Origin: Gp6-AA40 sp963742105
Lineage (GTDB): Bacteria; Acidobacteriota; Vicinamibacteria; Vicinamibacterales; UBA2999
DNA length: 64,000 nt
Direction: 5' to 3'
Assembly (NCBI GenBank): GCA_963742105.1
Contig: CAVUKN010000002.1
Span: 310,001 to 374,000, forward strand
Shown: positions 46,040 through 55,533 of the stretch, in pieces
How the letters are laid out: every line of letters begins with the position of its first letter
How positions within the stretch are numbered: position 1 is the stretch's first letter
Translations under genes and position numbers: made by a program
Notes under the pieces: model-generated
What the model was told of the DNA's origin: nothing
Database searches by the model: none
The model's input: the letters and a program-made list of their open reading frames with translations, nothing else

Positions 46040-46758
46040 GTGTCGCCAACGCGGCGCTGCGCGTGGTGTTCGCCCCGCACTGCGCGGCCTGCAACACACC
46101 GCTCGCGACGCCGATCGACGGGTGTGTGTGCTGTCGCTGCTGGTCGGCGATCGAGCCGCCCCCCACTGTCGCTTGGCCGGGGGACATCATTGCGGCCGCC
46201 GCCGCAGGCGGTGACTATGCCGGTGCGCTCCGCCAAATCGTTCACGCGTTCAAGTACGAGGGGAGACGCTCGCTCGCCGCCCCACTGGGTGAGTTGATGC
46301 GGGAACGTGGGCGTCAGGTCCTGTCGGATGCCACCTGCGTCATCCCGGTCCCGCTGCACCCATGGCGTCGGCTGAATCGTGGTTTCAATCAGGCCGAGGA
46401 TCTCGCCCGAACCCTTGGGCCGCCGGTAAGTGCGGTGCTGTGGAGGCGGCGGCACACCGCCACGCAGGCTGACCTGACGGCGACGCAGAGACGACGAAAC
46501 GTAGCCGAGGCGTTCGCGGTGTGGCCGCTCCTGTCCCGGCGCCGTCGCGATTTCCTGCGAGGGGCCAGCGTGGTCTTGATCGACGACGTGCGAACGACGG
46601 GGGCGACGTTGCATGCCTGTGCCGTCGCACTCGCGCCGCTTGGCGTTCGTGAAGTACGGATCCTGACCGCCGCTGTCCGGGCGTACGAGCCTGCCGCCAA
46701 GGAGGCGCGCGGGACGATTTCGTCGGAACGCGCTAAAGCAGCATCTCGACTGCCCTGA
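46036..46758 (+). CDS. comF: ComF-family phosphoribosyltransferase-like protein
   Basis: A 240-residue protein of the ComF/GntX type. The N-terminus has a four-Cys zinc-finger-like region (CAACNTPLATPIDGCVCCRC), followed by the type I PRT domain with LNRGFNQAEDLAR and the PRPP loop VVLIDDVRTTGATLHAC. ComF is needed for DNA uptake in transformation. The GTG start at 46036 overlaps the stop of the AAA+ regulator, while an ATG at 46006 is in frame. The 3' end overlaps the convergent tmk gene by 26 bp. With dprA it points to possible natural competence. Confidence 0.9.
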   Translation: MSVANAALRVVFAPHCAACNTPLATPIDGCVCCRCWSAIEPPPTVAWPGDIIAAAAAGGDYAGALRQIVHAFKYEGRRSLAAPLGELMRERGRQVLSDATCVIPVPLHPWRRLNRGFNQAEDLARTLGPPVSAVLWRRRHTATQADLTATQRRRNVAEAFAVWPLLSRRRRDFLRGASVVLIDDVRTTGATLHACAVALAPLGVREVRILTAAVRAYEPAAKEARGTISSERAKAASRLP

Positions 46759-47314
46759 ACACGTCCGCGGCAACCTGCTGGCGATCCCGATTGGCGTCGA
46801 GTCGGACCCAGCGTTCGCTGACCTGACGAAGGTAGCTCTCCCGCACGCGCCCGAGCAAATCCAGATCGCGCTCGTACTTGTCGCGATCGCTCGTCTTGCG
46901 ACGCGCTGAGATGTCGGGCGCAATGTCGAGCAGAAACGTCAGGTGCGGCTGCGGCAGAAACTTCTGGGCGTCGCGCAGCCATGCGGCATCGAGGCCGAAG
47001 GATTCACCGTAAACGATGCTCGAGGCGAGATAGCGGTCGCAGACGAGGATTGTTCCGCGCTGCAGTTCGCGCTCGATCTCCGGCTTCCATTCGTACCGGT
47101 TCGCGATATAGAGCAACTGCATCACGTCGGGACCGTAGTCCCGCTCTCCGCGAAGGGCACGCCCGATCTCTTCACCGATCGGGGTGTCATAGGCCGGGAA
47201 CGACAACAGCCGCACGAACCGCCCGCGCGCGACGAGTCGATCACGAAGGAGTTCGGCCTGCGTCTGCTTCCCGCTCTGATCCAGCCCTTCGAAGGCGATC
47301 AGCAGACCGCGCAA
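46733..47314 (-). CDS. tmk: Thymidylate kinase
   Basis: A 193-residue P-loop kinase that phosphorylates dTMP. The P-loop FEGLDQSGKQTQ, the DR motif LVCDRYLASSIVYGESFGLD and the lid region RKTSDRDKYERD are present. The P-loop wording (D-Q-S-G-K-Q) departs from the common FEGGDGAGKTT but keeps the required Gly-Lys-Thr pattern. The gene follows lysA by 3 nt (lysA stop 47318 to tmk start 47314), so the two should be one transcript. Confidence 0.95.
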   Translation of the reverse strand: MRGLLIAFEGLDQSGKQTQAELLRDRLVARGRFVRLLSFPAYDTPIGEEIGRALRGERDYGPDVMQLLYIANRYEWKPEIERELQRGTILVCDRYLASSIVYGESFGLDAAWLRDAQKFLPQPHLTFLLDIAPDISARRKTSDRDKYERDLDLLGRVRESYLRQVSERWVRLDANRDRQQVAADVFRAVEMLL

Positions 47315-47317
47315 GGC

Positions 47318-48574
47318 TCAGTTCTCCAGCGCCAGCACATCGTCGAGGGTTTGACGGCGGCGGATGATCTGCCACTGGCCGTTGTCCACCAGCACCTCCG
47401 GAGGGAGCATGCGGCGGTTATAGTTGGAGGCCATCACCGCTCCGTAGGCACCCGTGTCGAGGACAGCGACGTGATCGCCGACTTCGACCGGCTCCAGTTC
47501 GCGCTCACGGGCGAAGACGTCACTGCTTTCACAGATCGGTCCGACGACATCAACGGCGGCACGCACGCCGGCACGCGGGGCCACGGGAACGATGCGATGG
47601 AACGATCCGTACAACGCCGGCCGCATCAACTCCGTCATCCCCGCATCGAGCACCGCAAACCGGCGACCGCCCGGATACTGCTTGGTATCAACGACCGTCG
47701 CTACTAATGCTCCCGCGTGCCCGACGATGGCGCGACCTGGTTCGAGCACCACAGGGATGCCGGCGCGTCGGAGCTCGGGAAGAACCGCTGTCGCATATTC
47801 GACGGGGGTAATCATCGGCCGACCCTCGTAGGCGATCCCGAGTCCTCCGCCGAGGTCCACGTGTTCGAGCGGCACGCCGTCATCACGCAGCTCGATGGCG
47901 AGCGAGACGAGCGCCGATGCCGCGCGACGTAGTGGATCGGTGGTGGTGATCTGGGAGCCGATGTGAATGTGCACGCCGACGAACCGAATCCCCGGCAGCT
48001 GCAGCCGCTCGCGATACATCTGCCGCGCGTCCTGCAGCGGCACGCCGAACTTGTTGCTCTTCAGCCCAGTGGAGATGTTGGGGTGGCTCTTCGCGTCGAT
48101 GTCCGGATTGACGCGGAGGGCGACGCGGGCTTCCCGGCCCAGCGCGCGAGCGATGGCGGCAATGCGATCCAGTTCGCCGGCCGATTCGGCGTTGATCGTC
48201 CCGACGCCACGGCTAATCGCCAACTGGTGCTCGTCGGTCGTCTTGCCGACACCGGTGAATACGATGTCGGTTGGCGCAAACCCTGCGCGAAGCGACACTT
48301 CCACCTCGCCGCCGGAATTCGCGTCGGCACGGCTCCCGATCGCTTTCAGCAGTCGTACGATGGCCAGCGTCGAGTTGGCTTTCAGCGCGTAGTGAATCGC
48401 GTGCGGGTACGCGGCGAACGCATCGTCGATCGATCGATACGCGTCGCGGATCGCCGCGGCGCTGTAGATGTAAACGGGTGTGCCGACCTGGGCCGCGATC
48501 GCGTGCACGCTGACGCCATCACACACGAGGCCGTCAGATGTGGGTTGGAACGGTAGGTACACGAGCTTTGGCAT
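47318..48574 (-). CDS. lysA: Diaminopimelate decarboxylase
   Basis: A 418-residue PLP enzyme that converts meso-diaminopimelate to L-lysine. The PLP Lys is in AIHYALKANST. Further signatures are the glycine loop DLGGGLGIAYEG, EPGRAIVGHAGALV, the C-terminal ICESSDVFARERELEPVEVG and DTGAYGAVMASNYNRR. ATG at 48574 starts the conserved part. The gene is divergent from the ECF sigma operon across a 126-bp gap. tmk follows at once. Confidence 0.96.
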   Translation of the reverse strand: MPKLVYLPFQPTSDGLVCDGVSVHAIAAQVGTPVYIYSAAAIRDAYRSIDDAFAAYPHAIHYALKANSTLAIVRLLKAIGSRADANSGGEVEVSLRAGFAPTDIVFTGVGKTTDEHQLAISRGVGTINAESAGELDRIAAIARALGREARVALRVNPDIDAKSHPNISTGLKSNKFGVPLQDARQMYRERLQLPGIRFVGVHIHIGSQITTTDPLRRAASALVSLAIELRDDGVPLEHVDLGGGLGIAYEGRPMITPVEYATAVLPELRRAGIPVVLEPGRAIVGHAGALVATVVDTKQYPGGRRFAVLDAGMTELMRPALYGSFHRIVPVAPRAGVRAAVDVVGPICESSDVFARERELEPVEVGDHVAVLDTGAYGAVMASNYNRRMLPPEVLVDNGQWQIIRRRQTLDDVLALEN

Positions 48575-48700
48575 GGTATCATGCGCGCATTCCCGACCAA
48601 TTGAGCTCCACAGGTTGTCGAAAGCGCGCAGATCACCGCAGCCTCGCTGAGCCCCTTGCGAGCGCCAGTGCGATGACGACTGCGCCCACCTTCCGCGCGC

Positions 48701-49303
48701 ATGGCTGACGCCGTCTCCCCTCTCGACGCGCTCATCGAGCGATGCCTCGCCGGCGACCAGGTGGCCTGGGAAGAGATCGTGCGCCTGCACCGGCGCAAGG
48801 TGTTCAACATCGCGTACAAGTTCGTCGGCAAGCACGATCTCGCCGAGGACCTCACGCAGGACATCTTCCTGAAGCTGTATCGCTCACTCGACACCTTCGA
48901 TCGCCGCGCCAACTTCCAGACCTGGCTGATCAGCGTCAGCCGCAACCTGTGCATCGATCACTATCGCAGCGTCCGCAAGGAACGCGAGACGATCAACCGG
49001 GACGTCGACGCGTCGACACTCACTCCGGTGTCGCGGGACCGTAGCGCTTACGCGCAGCTGGAGTTGCGCGACCGCGTGCAGCTGCTGCGCGCGGCGCTGG
49101 ACATGCTGCCACCGACGCTGCGCACCGCGGTGTTGATGCGAGACATCCAGGAGCTGACCTATCAGGAAATCGCCGACCGGCTGAACGTGCCCGAAGGCAC
49201 CGTCAAGTCGCGAATCAATCGAGGGCGCACTGAGCTCGCCCGCCAGATTCAACGTCTGCGCCAGCAGCAGGACGCAGTGCCCAAAACCGGAGTGTCAGGA
49301 TGA
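48701..49303 (+). CDS. ECF RNA polymerase sigma factor (partner-switching module)
   Basis: A 200-residue ECF sigma factor with region 2 (KVFNIAYKFVGKHDLAEDLT, QDIFLKLYRSLDTFDRRANF) and region 4 (LTYQEIADRLNVPEGTVKSR). It differs from the sigma at 27393 in its neighbours: no zf-HC2 anti-sigma follows. A STAS protein and an 89-residue protein follow instead, each overlapping or nearly touching, so the three are one operon. Control may run through a kinase/antagonist switch with the partner kinase elsewhere. Confidence 0.95.
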   Translation: MADAVSPLDALIERCLAGDQVAWEEIVRLHRRKVFNIAYKFVGKHDLAEDLTQDIFLKLYRSLDTFDRRANFQTWLISVSRNLCIDHYRSVRKERETINRDVDASTLTPVSRDRSAYAQLELRDRVQLLRAALDMLPPTLRTAVLMRDIQELTYQEIADRLNVPEGTVKSRINRGRTELARQIQRLRQQQDAVPKTGVSG

Positions 49304-49641
49304 ATCTCACCACCGATCGCAGCCAGGGTGTCGCCGTCGTCCGCGTCAACGAGACGCGGCTGATGTATCCGATCCTGGCGGACTTCGCCAGCACCATCAC
49401 CGCGCTCTTTGGCAGCGGCGAGCGGAAGGTGCTGCTGGACCTGTCGACCGTCACCTACGTCGACAGCGCCACGATCGGCTGTCTCATGGACCTGTATCGC
49501 CAGGCCACCGCTGCCGGCGGAGTGCTCAAACTGTCCGGGGTCCAGAAGCGCGTCGAGACGATGCTGTCGATGACGGGGGCGCACAACTTCCTGGAGATTC
49601 ACGCCGACGAACCAACGGCCCTCAAGAGCTTCGGGGCGTGA
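49300..49641 (+). CDS. STAS-domain anti-sigma factor antagonist
   Basis: A 113-residue STAS protein of the SpoIIAA/RsbV type. The phosphorylation loop is TYVDSATIGCLMDLYRQATA, where the Ser after Asp is the likely phospho-site. Such proteins bind an anti-sigma kinase in a phosphorylation-dependent way. No anti-sigma kinase is encoded nearby. It overlaps the sigma gene's stop (ATGA), and the next gene starts within 10 bp. Confidence 0.9.
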   Translation: MNLTTDRSQGVAVVRVNETRLMYPILADFASTITALFGSGERKVLLDLSTVTYVDSATIGCLMDLYRQATAAGGVLKLSGVQKRVETMLSMTGAHNFLEIHADEPTALKSFGA

Positions 49642-49643
49642 CC

Positions 49644-49907
49644 ATGCGCACGATCAAGACGACGAGCGGCACCGAGATTCACCTCGACGGCGACCTCCTG
49701 GCCGTGATGGAGACGCTGTATCACGAAGTCACCGCCAAGCGGGAGCTCGAACGATCGTTCGAAGACATGCTGCGGGAGATCAACCATCTGATCGATCAGA
49801 TGGACGAAGGGGAGCGCCGGGCGTACCTGCTGGAAAGTCTGTTTCTCAATACCGTCAAGTACGAGAACGACAAGCTCGAAGCCTACATGCGGAAGATCGC
49901 GAAGTAG
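49644..49907 (+). CDS. Small helical protein of a sigma-STAS operon
   Basis: About 87 residues, unknown family. The body is helical and acidic (FEDMLREINHLIDQMDEGER, LFLNTVKYENDKLEAYMRKI) with a coiled-coil-like heptad pattern. It could be a partner of the STAS protein or the sigma factor. The start could also be GTG at 49638. It ends right against the convergent lpxC stop (49908). No domain recognised. Confidence 0.7.
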   Translation: MRTIKTTSGTEIHLDGDLLAVMETLYHEVTAKRELERSFEDMLREINHLIDQMDEGERRAYLLESLFLNTVKYENDKLEAYMRKIAK

Positions 49908-50813
49908 CTAAGCGGATTCCTTGACGGCAACTGCCGCGGCTACGTCGACACGCTGAGGCTGGACCGGCGCCTCCACCAGCGTCCACGCATCCGATTCCTC
50001 GAGTACCTGCGCCGCAAACGCCGTGTGCAACGCGTGGCCGCCACGATGTGCGACAAGATGCCCGATGATCGGATGGCCCACCAGCGCCATGTCGCCGATG
50101 ACATCGAGGATTTTGTGACGGACGAACTCATCGTCGAAACGCAGCCCGTTGTTCAGGATGCCGGTGTCGCCGACCACGATCGCGTTCTCGAGAGAGCCGC
50201 CGAGGGCCAGCCCCTGCTGCCGCAGCATTTCGACTTCCTTCAGGAAAGTGAACGTGCGCGCCGGTGCGATTTCGTCCACGAACGCATCCTCCGACAACCG
50301 GATCGTCCGCGACTGGTGCCGCAGCAGCGGATGATCGTAGGCGATGCTGTACGTCACCTTGAAATGATCCGACGGGTAGAGCGCGATCCGCTTGTCGCCG
50401 CGGGTCATCGTGATCGGGCGCAGCACCTTGAGATACTTCCGTGCTCCCGACTGCGTCTTCACACCCGCTTCGTGAATCAGATAGACGAATGGCGCGGCGC
50501 TGCCGTCCATGATCGGCACTTCTGGTGAGTTCAATTCAACCAGGACGTTGTCGATCCCGAGACTGACGAGTGCGCTCAGAAGATGCTCGACGGTGTCGAT
50601 GTGGACCGCGTCCCGACTCAATCCAGTGGCGTAGTTGATGCCGCCGACATGCTGGACTGTTGCCGGCACCTCCAGGCCGCCAAGGTCGGCGCGCCGAAAA
50701 CGGATACCGGCCCCGGCCGGGGCCGGCCGAATCGACAGCGAAACCCGCTTGCCGGAGTGAAGCCCGATTCCCGCGCAGGAAACCGACCGACGGAGCGTCC
50801 GTTGAGCATTCAT
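49908..50813 (-). CDS. lpxC: UDP-3-O-acyl-N-acetylglucosamine deacetylase LpxC
   Basis: A 301-residue zinc enzyme of lipid A synthesis; it commits the pathway. The metal ligands are visible: His in IDTVEHLLSALVSLGIDN and the HxxxD pair in FVRHKILDVIGDM, with the acid/base His in HRGGHALHTAFA. LpxC marks the organism as a lipopolysaccharide-producing diderm. The 219-bp gap up to uvrA (50814-51032) contains no gene I can see. Confidence 0.97.
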   Translation of the reverse strand: MNAQRTLRRSVSCAGIGLHSGKRVSLSIRPAPAGAGIRFRRADLGGLEVPATVQHVGGINYATGLSRDAVHIDTVEHLLSALVSLGIDNVLVELNSPEVPIMDGSAAPFVYLIHEAGVKTQSGARKYLKVLRPITMTRGDKRIALYPSDHFKVTYSIAYDHPLLRHQSRTIRLSEDAFVDEIAPARTFTFLKEVEMLRQQGLALGGSLENAIVVGDTGILNNGLRFDDEFVRHKILDVIGDMALVGHPIIGHLVAHRGGHALHTAFAAQVLEESDAWTLVEAPVQPQRVDVAAAVAVKESA

Positions 50814-51032
50814 CAGGATATAGGACCGAAAGGGAAGGGTTTATGGAAAGGTAGCAACGCTTATGCCCGCCCCTTTACGTCCGCAGCACAGCTCCTAAGC
50901 GACTAGTCGAATTGAGGTTAGTTGCGTCAAGCGCCAGAACCCATCAGGTGAGCCAGTACATAATGTGGCCCTCGGACCACAAGCTGAGCACATGCGAGTG
51001 TGGTCAGACTACCACAGCCAAGCTCCAGCCCT

Positions 51033-53969
51033 TCATTTCGCCTGACGCCGCGCCTCCGGGGAGCGGCGCAGGAGGGGCTTGAGGAACCGGCCGGTCGCCG
51101 ATTTGGAGTTGGCCGCAACTTCCTCTGGCGTGCCGGCCGCGATGATGCGCCCGCCACCGACGCCGCCTTCGGGCCCGAGATCGATCAGATGATCCGCGCA
51201 CCGGATGACGTCGAGGTTGTGCTCGATCACGACGACGGTGTTTCCCTGTTCGACGAGCCGATTGAGGACGTCCAGCAGCTTCCTGGTGTCCTCGAAGTGC
51301 AGGCCTGTCGTCGGCTCGTCAAGGATGTAAAGGGTGCGTCCGGTACTGCGACGCGACAGTTCCCGTGCCAGCTTTACGCGCTGAGCCTCGCCGCCGCTCA
51401 ACGTGGTCGCCGACTGGCCGAGCTCGATGTAGCCCAGGCCGACAGATTGGAGCGTCCGCAGCTTGTTCGCAATCGGCGGAAAATTCTCGAGGAGCGGGAG
51501 CGCCTGGTCGACGGTCAGATCCAGCACCTCGGCGATCGACTTGCCGCGATAGTGGATTTCGAGCGTCTCCCGGTTGTAGCGACGGCCCTTGCACTGTTCG
51601 CAGGTGACGTAGACGTCAGGCAGGAAGTGCATTTCGATCGCGATCACGCCGTCACCCTGGCACGCCTCACAGCGGCCGCCCTTCACGTTGAACGAGAAGC
51701 GCCCGGGCCGGAATCCGCGCGCTTTCGCCTCCGGCATCATGGCGAAGAGCTCACGGATGAACGTGAACATGCCTGTGTAGGTCGCCGGATTCGATCGCGG
51801 CGTGCGGCCGATCGGGGACTGATCGATCTCGATGACTTTGTCGACCAGTGCGGTGCCGTCGATCCGGTCGTGCGCACCGGGATCGGTCGCCGCCTTGTAA
51901 ATCGTCTTGGCCAGCGAACGATAGAGGATGTCGTTGATCAACGTCGACTTGCCCGACCCGCTGACCCCGGTGACAGCTGTCAGCGTGCCGAGCGGAATCG
52001 CCACGTCGATGTTCTTCAGGTTGTTCTCGCGCGCGCCCCGGATGACGATTTCGCCCTTCAACGCCGGTCGACGCGCCGCGGGTGTGGGAATCGACTGCTC
52101 ACCGCGAAGATAGGCTCCCGTCAGCGACCCGTGGCCGTCAGCGAGCAATGCCTTCGGGGTTCCCTGAAAGATCACTTCCCCACCATGTTCGCCCGCTCCC
52201 GGCCCGAGGTCGACGACGTAATCGGCGGTGCGGATGGTTTCTTCGTCGTGTTCGACGACGACGACCGTGTTCCCCAGATCGCGCAGACGCGACAGCGTCG
52301 ACAGCAGCTTGCGATTGTCCCGCTGATGCAGCCCGATCGACGGTTCGTCGAGAACGTACAGCACGCCGGTGAGGTTTGCGCCAATTTGTGTGGCGAGCCG
52401 GATGCGCTGCCCTTCGCCGCCGGACAGGGTGGCGGCGCTTCGGTTCAAGGTGAGGTAACCGACTCCGACGTCGTGCAGAAACCGCAGGCGCTCGCGAATC
52501 TCGCGCAACACGCGTGTGGCAATGAGCGCTTCGCGATCCGTGAGGTCGAAGGCTTCGAACACCTCGAGCGCCTCACTGATGGGCAGGTTGACGTATTCCG
52601 CGATGCCGCGGCCCTTGACGCGCACCGCCAGGCTGCCCGGCTTCAGCCGCTGGCCATGGCACGTCGGGCAGGCGCGAAGCGTCCGGTACGGCTCGAGATC
52701 CTCCTGAACCGCCCACGATCCTTCGTCGTAGCGGCGTCGCAGGTTCGGAATGACACCTTCGAACCCTTTGCCGAACGGGTCGACAGGATCGTCGCGCCGT
52801 GACGATCGCCGCGACGTCGGAAGCTGGAACTCTTCCTCCTCATCGTCCTCGGCTTCCTCGTCGTCATCGGCAGCAGTGGCAGTGCCGATCGCCCTGGCTG
52901 TTTTCGCCGCGCCGCCTGGGCCGAACAGGATCAGTTCACGCTGCTTCTTTGGCAGTTTCCCGAATGGCGAGTCGGGATCGATGCCGAACGTCTTGGCCAG
53001 CGTGGTCACGGCCTCTTTCACCAGCTTCCGATCGCCGCGCGCCCACGGGGCGACGGCGCCGCCAAGCAACGACTTCGATTCGTCCGGCACCACCAGCCGC
53101 GGATCGAAATCATAGGTCGCACCGAGGCCCTGGCAGTCCTGGCAGGCACCGTGCGGCGAGTTGAAGGAGAACGCCCGCGGAGTCATTTCCGGAATCGAGA
53201 TCCCGCACTCCACGCAGGCCAGACGACGCGAAAACAGCTGATCGCCACCTTCGAACGTATTGATGATGACGACCTCGTCGGCGAGCGTCAGAGCTGTCTC
53301 AAGCGATTCAGCGAGGCGCCGCTCGATGCCGGATTTGACGATCAGGCGATCGACCACCACGTCGATCGAGTGATTACGACGGCGATCCAGCTTGACGTCT
53401 TCCTCCAGCGAGCGAAACTGTCCGTCGATGCGCGCCTTGGTAAAACCGCGCTGCCGCAGCGCCTGCAGTTCTTTCTTGAATTCGCCCTTGCGCCCGCGGA
53501 CGATCGGCGCCAGCACATTGATGCGGGCATCCTGGGGATAGAGCATCACCAGGTCGAGTATTCGCTCGAGCGACTGCGACGCGATCGCCCGTCCACAGCT
53601 GTAGCAGTGGGGAGTCCCGATGTTCGCGAACAGCAGGCGCAGATAATCGTAAATCTCGGTGACGGTTCCCACGGTCGAGCGCGGATTCGAGCCGGTGGTC
53701 TTCTGCTCGATCGAGATCGCGGGCGACAAACCCTCGATCAGGTCGACGTCCGGCTTCTCCATCTGCTCGAGAAACTGCCGCGCATAGGCGGACAGCGACT
53801 CGACGTAGCGGCGCTGACCTTCCGCGTAGATGGTGTCGAAGGCGAGCGACGACTTGCCGGAGCCGGACAAGCCGGTGATGACCACCAGCTGATCACGTGG
53901 CAGATCGACGTCGATATTCTTGAGATTGTGAACGCGGGCACCGCGGACCGCGATCCAGTCGTGCGCCAT
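51033..53969 (-). CDS. uvrA: Excinuclease ABC subunit A
   Basis: A 978-residue damage-recognition ATPase of nucleotide excision repair. Walker A is present twice (GLSGSGKSSLAFDTIYAEGQ and GVSGSGKSTLINDILY), with ABC signatures TLSGGEGQRIRLATQIGA and TLSGGEAQRVKLARELS, and zinc Cys (CEACQGDGVI, CEQCKGRRYN). An acidic insertion (ADDDEEAEDDEEEEF) with a following RRSSRRDDPVDPFG lies in the first ABC module near residue 385-415. The ATG at 53969 has only a hairpin and no clear ribosome-binding site before it. Confidence 0.97.
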   Translation of the reverse strand: MAHDWIAVRGARVHNLKNIDVDLPRDQLVVITGLSGSGKSSLAFDTIYAEGQRRYVESLSAYARQFLEQMEKPDVDLIEGLSPAISIEQKTTGSNPRSTVGTVTEIYDYLRLLFANIGTPHCYSCGRAIASQSLERILDLVMLYPQDARINVLAPIVRGRKGEFKKELQALRQRGFTKARIDGQFRSLEEDVKLDRRRNHSIDVVVDRLIVKSGIERRLAESLETALTLADEVVIINTFEGGDQLFSRRLACVECGISIPEMTPRAFSFNSPHGACQDCQGLGATYDFDPRLVVPDESKSLLGGAVAPWARGDRKLVKEAVTTLAKTFGIDPDSPFGKLPKKQRELILFGPGGAAKTARAIGTATAADDDEEAEDDEEEEFQLPTSRRSSRRDDPVDPFGKGFEGVIPNLRRRYDEGSWAVQEDLEPYRTLRACPTCHGQRLKPGSLAVRVKGRGIAEYVNLPISEALEVFEAFDLTDREALIATRVLREIRERLRFLHDVGVGYLTLNRSAATLSGGEGQRIRLATQIGANLTGVLYVLDEPSIGLHQRDNRKLLSTLSRLRDLGNTVVVVEHDEETIRTADYVVDLGPGAGEHGGEVIFQGTPKALLADGHGSLTGAYLRGEQSIPTPAARRPALKGEIVIRGARENNLKNIDVAIPLGTLTAVTGVSGSGKSTLINDILYRSLAKTIYKAATDPGAHDRIDGTALVDKVIEIDQSPIGRTPRSNPATYTGMFTFIRELFAMMPEAKARGFRPGRFSFNVKGGRCEACQGDGVIAIEMHFLPDVYVTCEQCKGRRYNRETLEIHYRGKSIAEVLDLTVDQALPLLENFPPIANKLRTLQSVGLGYIELGQSATTLSGGEAQRVKLARELSRRSTGRTLYILDEPTTGLHFEDTRKLLDVLNRLVEQGNTVVVIEHNLDVIRCADHLIDLGPEGGVGGGRIIAAGTPEEVAANSKSATGRFLKPLLRRSPEARRQAK

Positions 53970-53973
53970 ATAG

Positions 53974-54004
53974 TGAGGGATTCCGTGAACTCCCGAATCC
54001 CTCA
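53974..54004 (-). promoter_or_regulatory. Perfect 10-bp hairpin just before the uvrA start codon
   Basis: tgagggattc (53974-53983) and gaatccctca (53995-54004) are exact complements with an 11-nt loop that holds GGGAG on the transcribed strand. It ends 4 nt before the ATG of uvrA. Diverged words (cagaatccgaaatcc) continue upstream to about 54030. It resembles the obgE leader hairpin in size and position. Confidence 0.7.
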
Positions 54005-54048
54005 TTGTACAGAATCCGAAATCCAAACCGCGACGGCGGACGGGTAAC

Positions 54049-55527
54049 CTACCGCCTGAGCCGGCTGTGTCGGATGCTGTAGCCGAAATAGATCAGCGCT
54101 CCGATGATCAGCCAGATGCCGAAGCGTTCCCAGGCTGTCCTCGGCAGGCCGAGCATCGTGTACAGACACGCCAGCGCGCCACAGAGGGTCACTGGCCAGA
54201 CGAACGGGACCCTGAAGGGTCGCGGTCGCGACGGCTCCACATGACGAAGTACCAGGACGCCGATACAGACGATCGCGAACGCCGACAGGGTGCCGATGTT
54301 GGTCAGGTCGTAGATCTCGTTCTCGTCGGCCACGAGGGCGCCGAGAGCCACCGCCACACCGGTGACGAGCGTGGTGATGTGCGGAACCCGCCGCTTCTGG
54401 CTGACCCGTGCCGCCCACGCAGGCAGCAGGCCGTCGCGCGCCATCGCGAAGAAGATCCGCGGCTGACCGTACTGGAACACCAGCAGGACCGCGGTCAGGG
54501 ATACGACGGCTCCGAACGAAACGATCCAGCCAGCCGTCTGCAGGCCAGCGACATCGAGCGCTTTCGCCAGCGGGTCGGCGGCCTTCAGTTGCGCGTACGG
54601 CACCAGTCCGGTCGCCACGATCCCGACGACCACGTAGATGAGCGTGCAGACGCCCAGGCCACCAAGGATCCCGATCGGCAGGTTGCGCTGTGGGTTCTTC
54701 GTTTCTTCCGCCGCTGTCGAGATGGCGTCGAAGCCGATGTACGCGAAGAACACAATCGCGGCGCCCTGATGAATGCCGCGCCAGCCGTTCGGCGCGAACG
54801 GCACATAGTTCGCGGTGTCGATATGAGCCCCACCGACAACCACGAACAACGCGAGGACGATCAACTTGACGACCACCATCGCGTTGTTCGCCCGCGCGCT
54901 CTCACGGACGCCCAGTAGCAGCACCCACGTGATCAATGCCACGATCGCAAACGCCGGCACGTTGATCAGAACCGGTATCCCCGAAATCCGAGGCGCGGTC
55001 TGCAGCAATGCCTGGACGGCGGGATCGGAGCTGAGTTGCACGGCACGATAACCGTGGGTCAGCCACCCGGGCAGCGAGATCCCGAATCCACTCAGAAAAG
55101 AATTGAAGTAGCCTCCCCAGGCGACCGCCACGGCGATGTTGCCGACGGCGTACTCGAGGATCAGGTCCCAGCCGATGATCCAGGCCACCAGTTCACCGAG
55201 TGTCGCGTAGGAGTACGCATACGCGCTCCCGGCTTGCGGAATCATCGCAGCAAGCTCCGCGTAGCAGAGCGCGGCGAGTCCGCAGACCACTCCGAGCAGA
55301 AGAAACGAGAGGATCAGGGCCGGGCCGGCAGCGTAGCGTACGATCTCGCCGTCCGGACGAACCTCGCCGGCAGCAGCCGTCCCAATGGACGAGAAGATCC
55401 CGGCGCCGATGACGGCGCCGATCGCCAGCATGATCAGATCGCCCGCGCCGAGCACGCGTCGCAGCGCGAGGGGACCGTCGAGCGGCTGCAGCTCGGCGAT
55501 CGGTTTGCGTGCAAACAGCTGCGACAT
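54049..55527 (-). CDS. APC-superfamily cationic-type amino acid permease
   Basis: A 492-residue transporter with about 12-14 membrane helices, closest in feel to the YfnA/CAT group: the first helix motif MLAIGAVIGAGIFSSIGTAA, TM3 LCYAELAAMIPQAGSAYAYS and TM6 IVFFAYIGFDAISTAAEETK. The last motif, with NPQRNLPIGILG, is typical of the CAT family. It probably imports a cationic or branched amino acid. The next gene upstream on this strand (55534) is an NHL protein, 6 bp apart. Confidence 0.92.
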   Translation of the reverse strand: MSQLFARKPIAELQPLDGPLALRRVLGAGDLIMLAIGAVIGAGIFSSIGTAAAGEVRPDGEIVRYAAGPALILSFLLLGVVCGLAALCYAELAAMIPQAGSAYAYSYATLGELVAWIIGWDLILEYAVGNIAVAVAWGGYFNSFLSGFGISLPGWLTHGYRAVQLSSDPAVQALLQTAPRISGIPVLINVPAFAIVALITWVLLLGVRESARANNAMVVVKLIVLALFVVVGGAHIDTANYVPFAPNGWRGIHQGAAIVFFAYIGFDAISTAAEETKNPQRNLPIGILGGLGVCTLIYVVVGIVATGLVPYAQLKAADPLAKALDVAGLQTAGWIVSFGAVVSLTAVLLVFQYGQPRIFFAMARDGLLPAWAARVSQKRRVPHITTLVTGVAVALGALVADENEIYDLTNIGTLSAFAIVCIGVLVLRHVEPSRPRPFRVPFVWPVTLCGALACLYTMLGLPRTAWERFGIWLIIGALIYFGYSIRHSRLRR

Positions 55528-55533
55528 GTCGCG

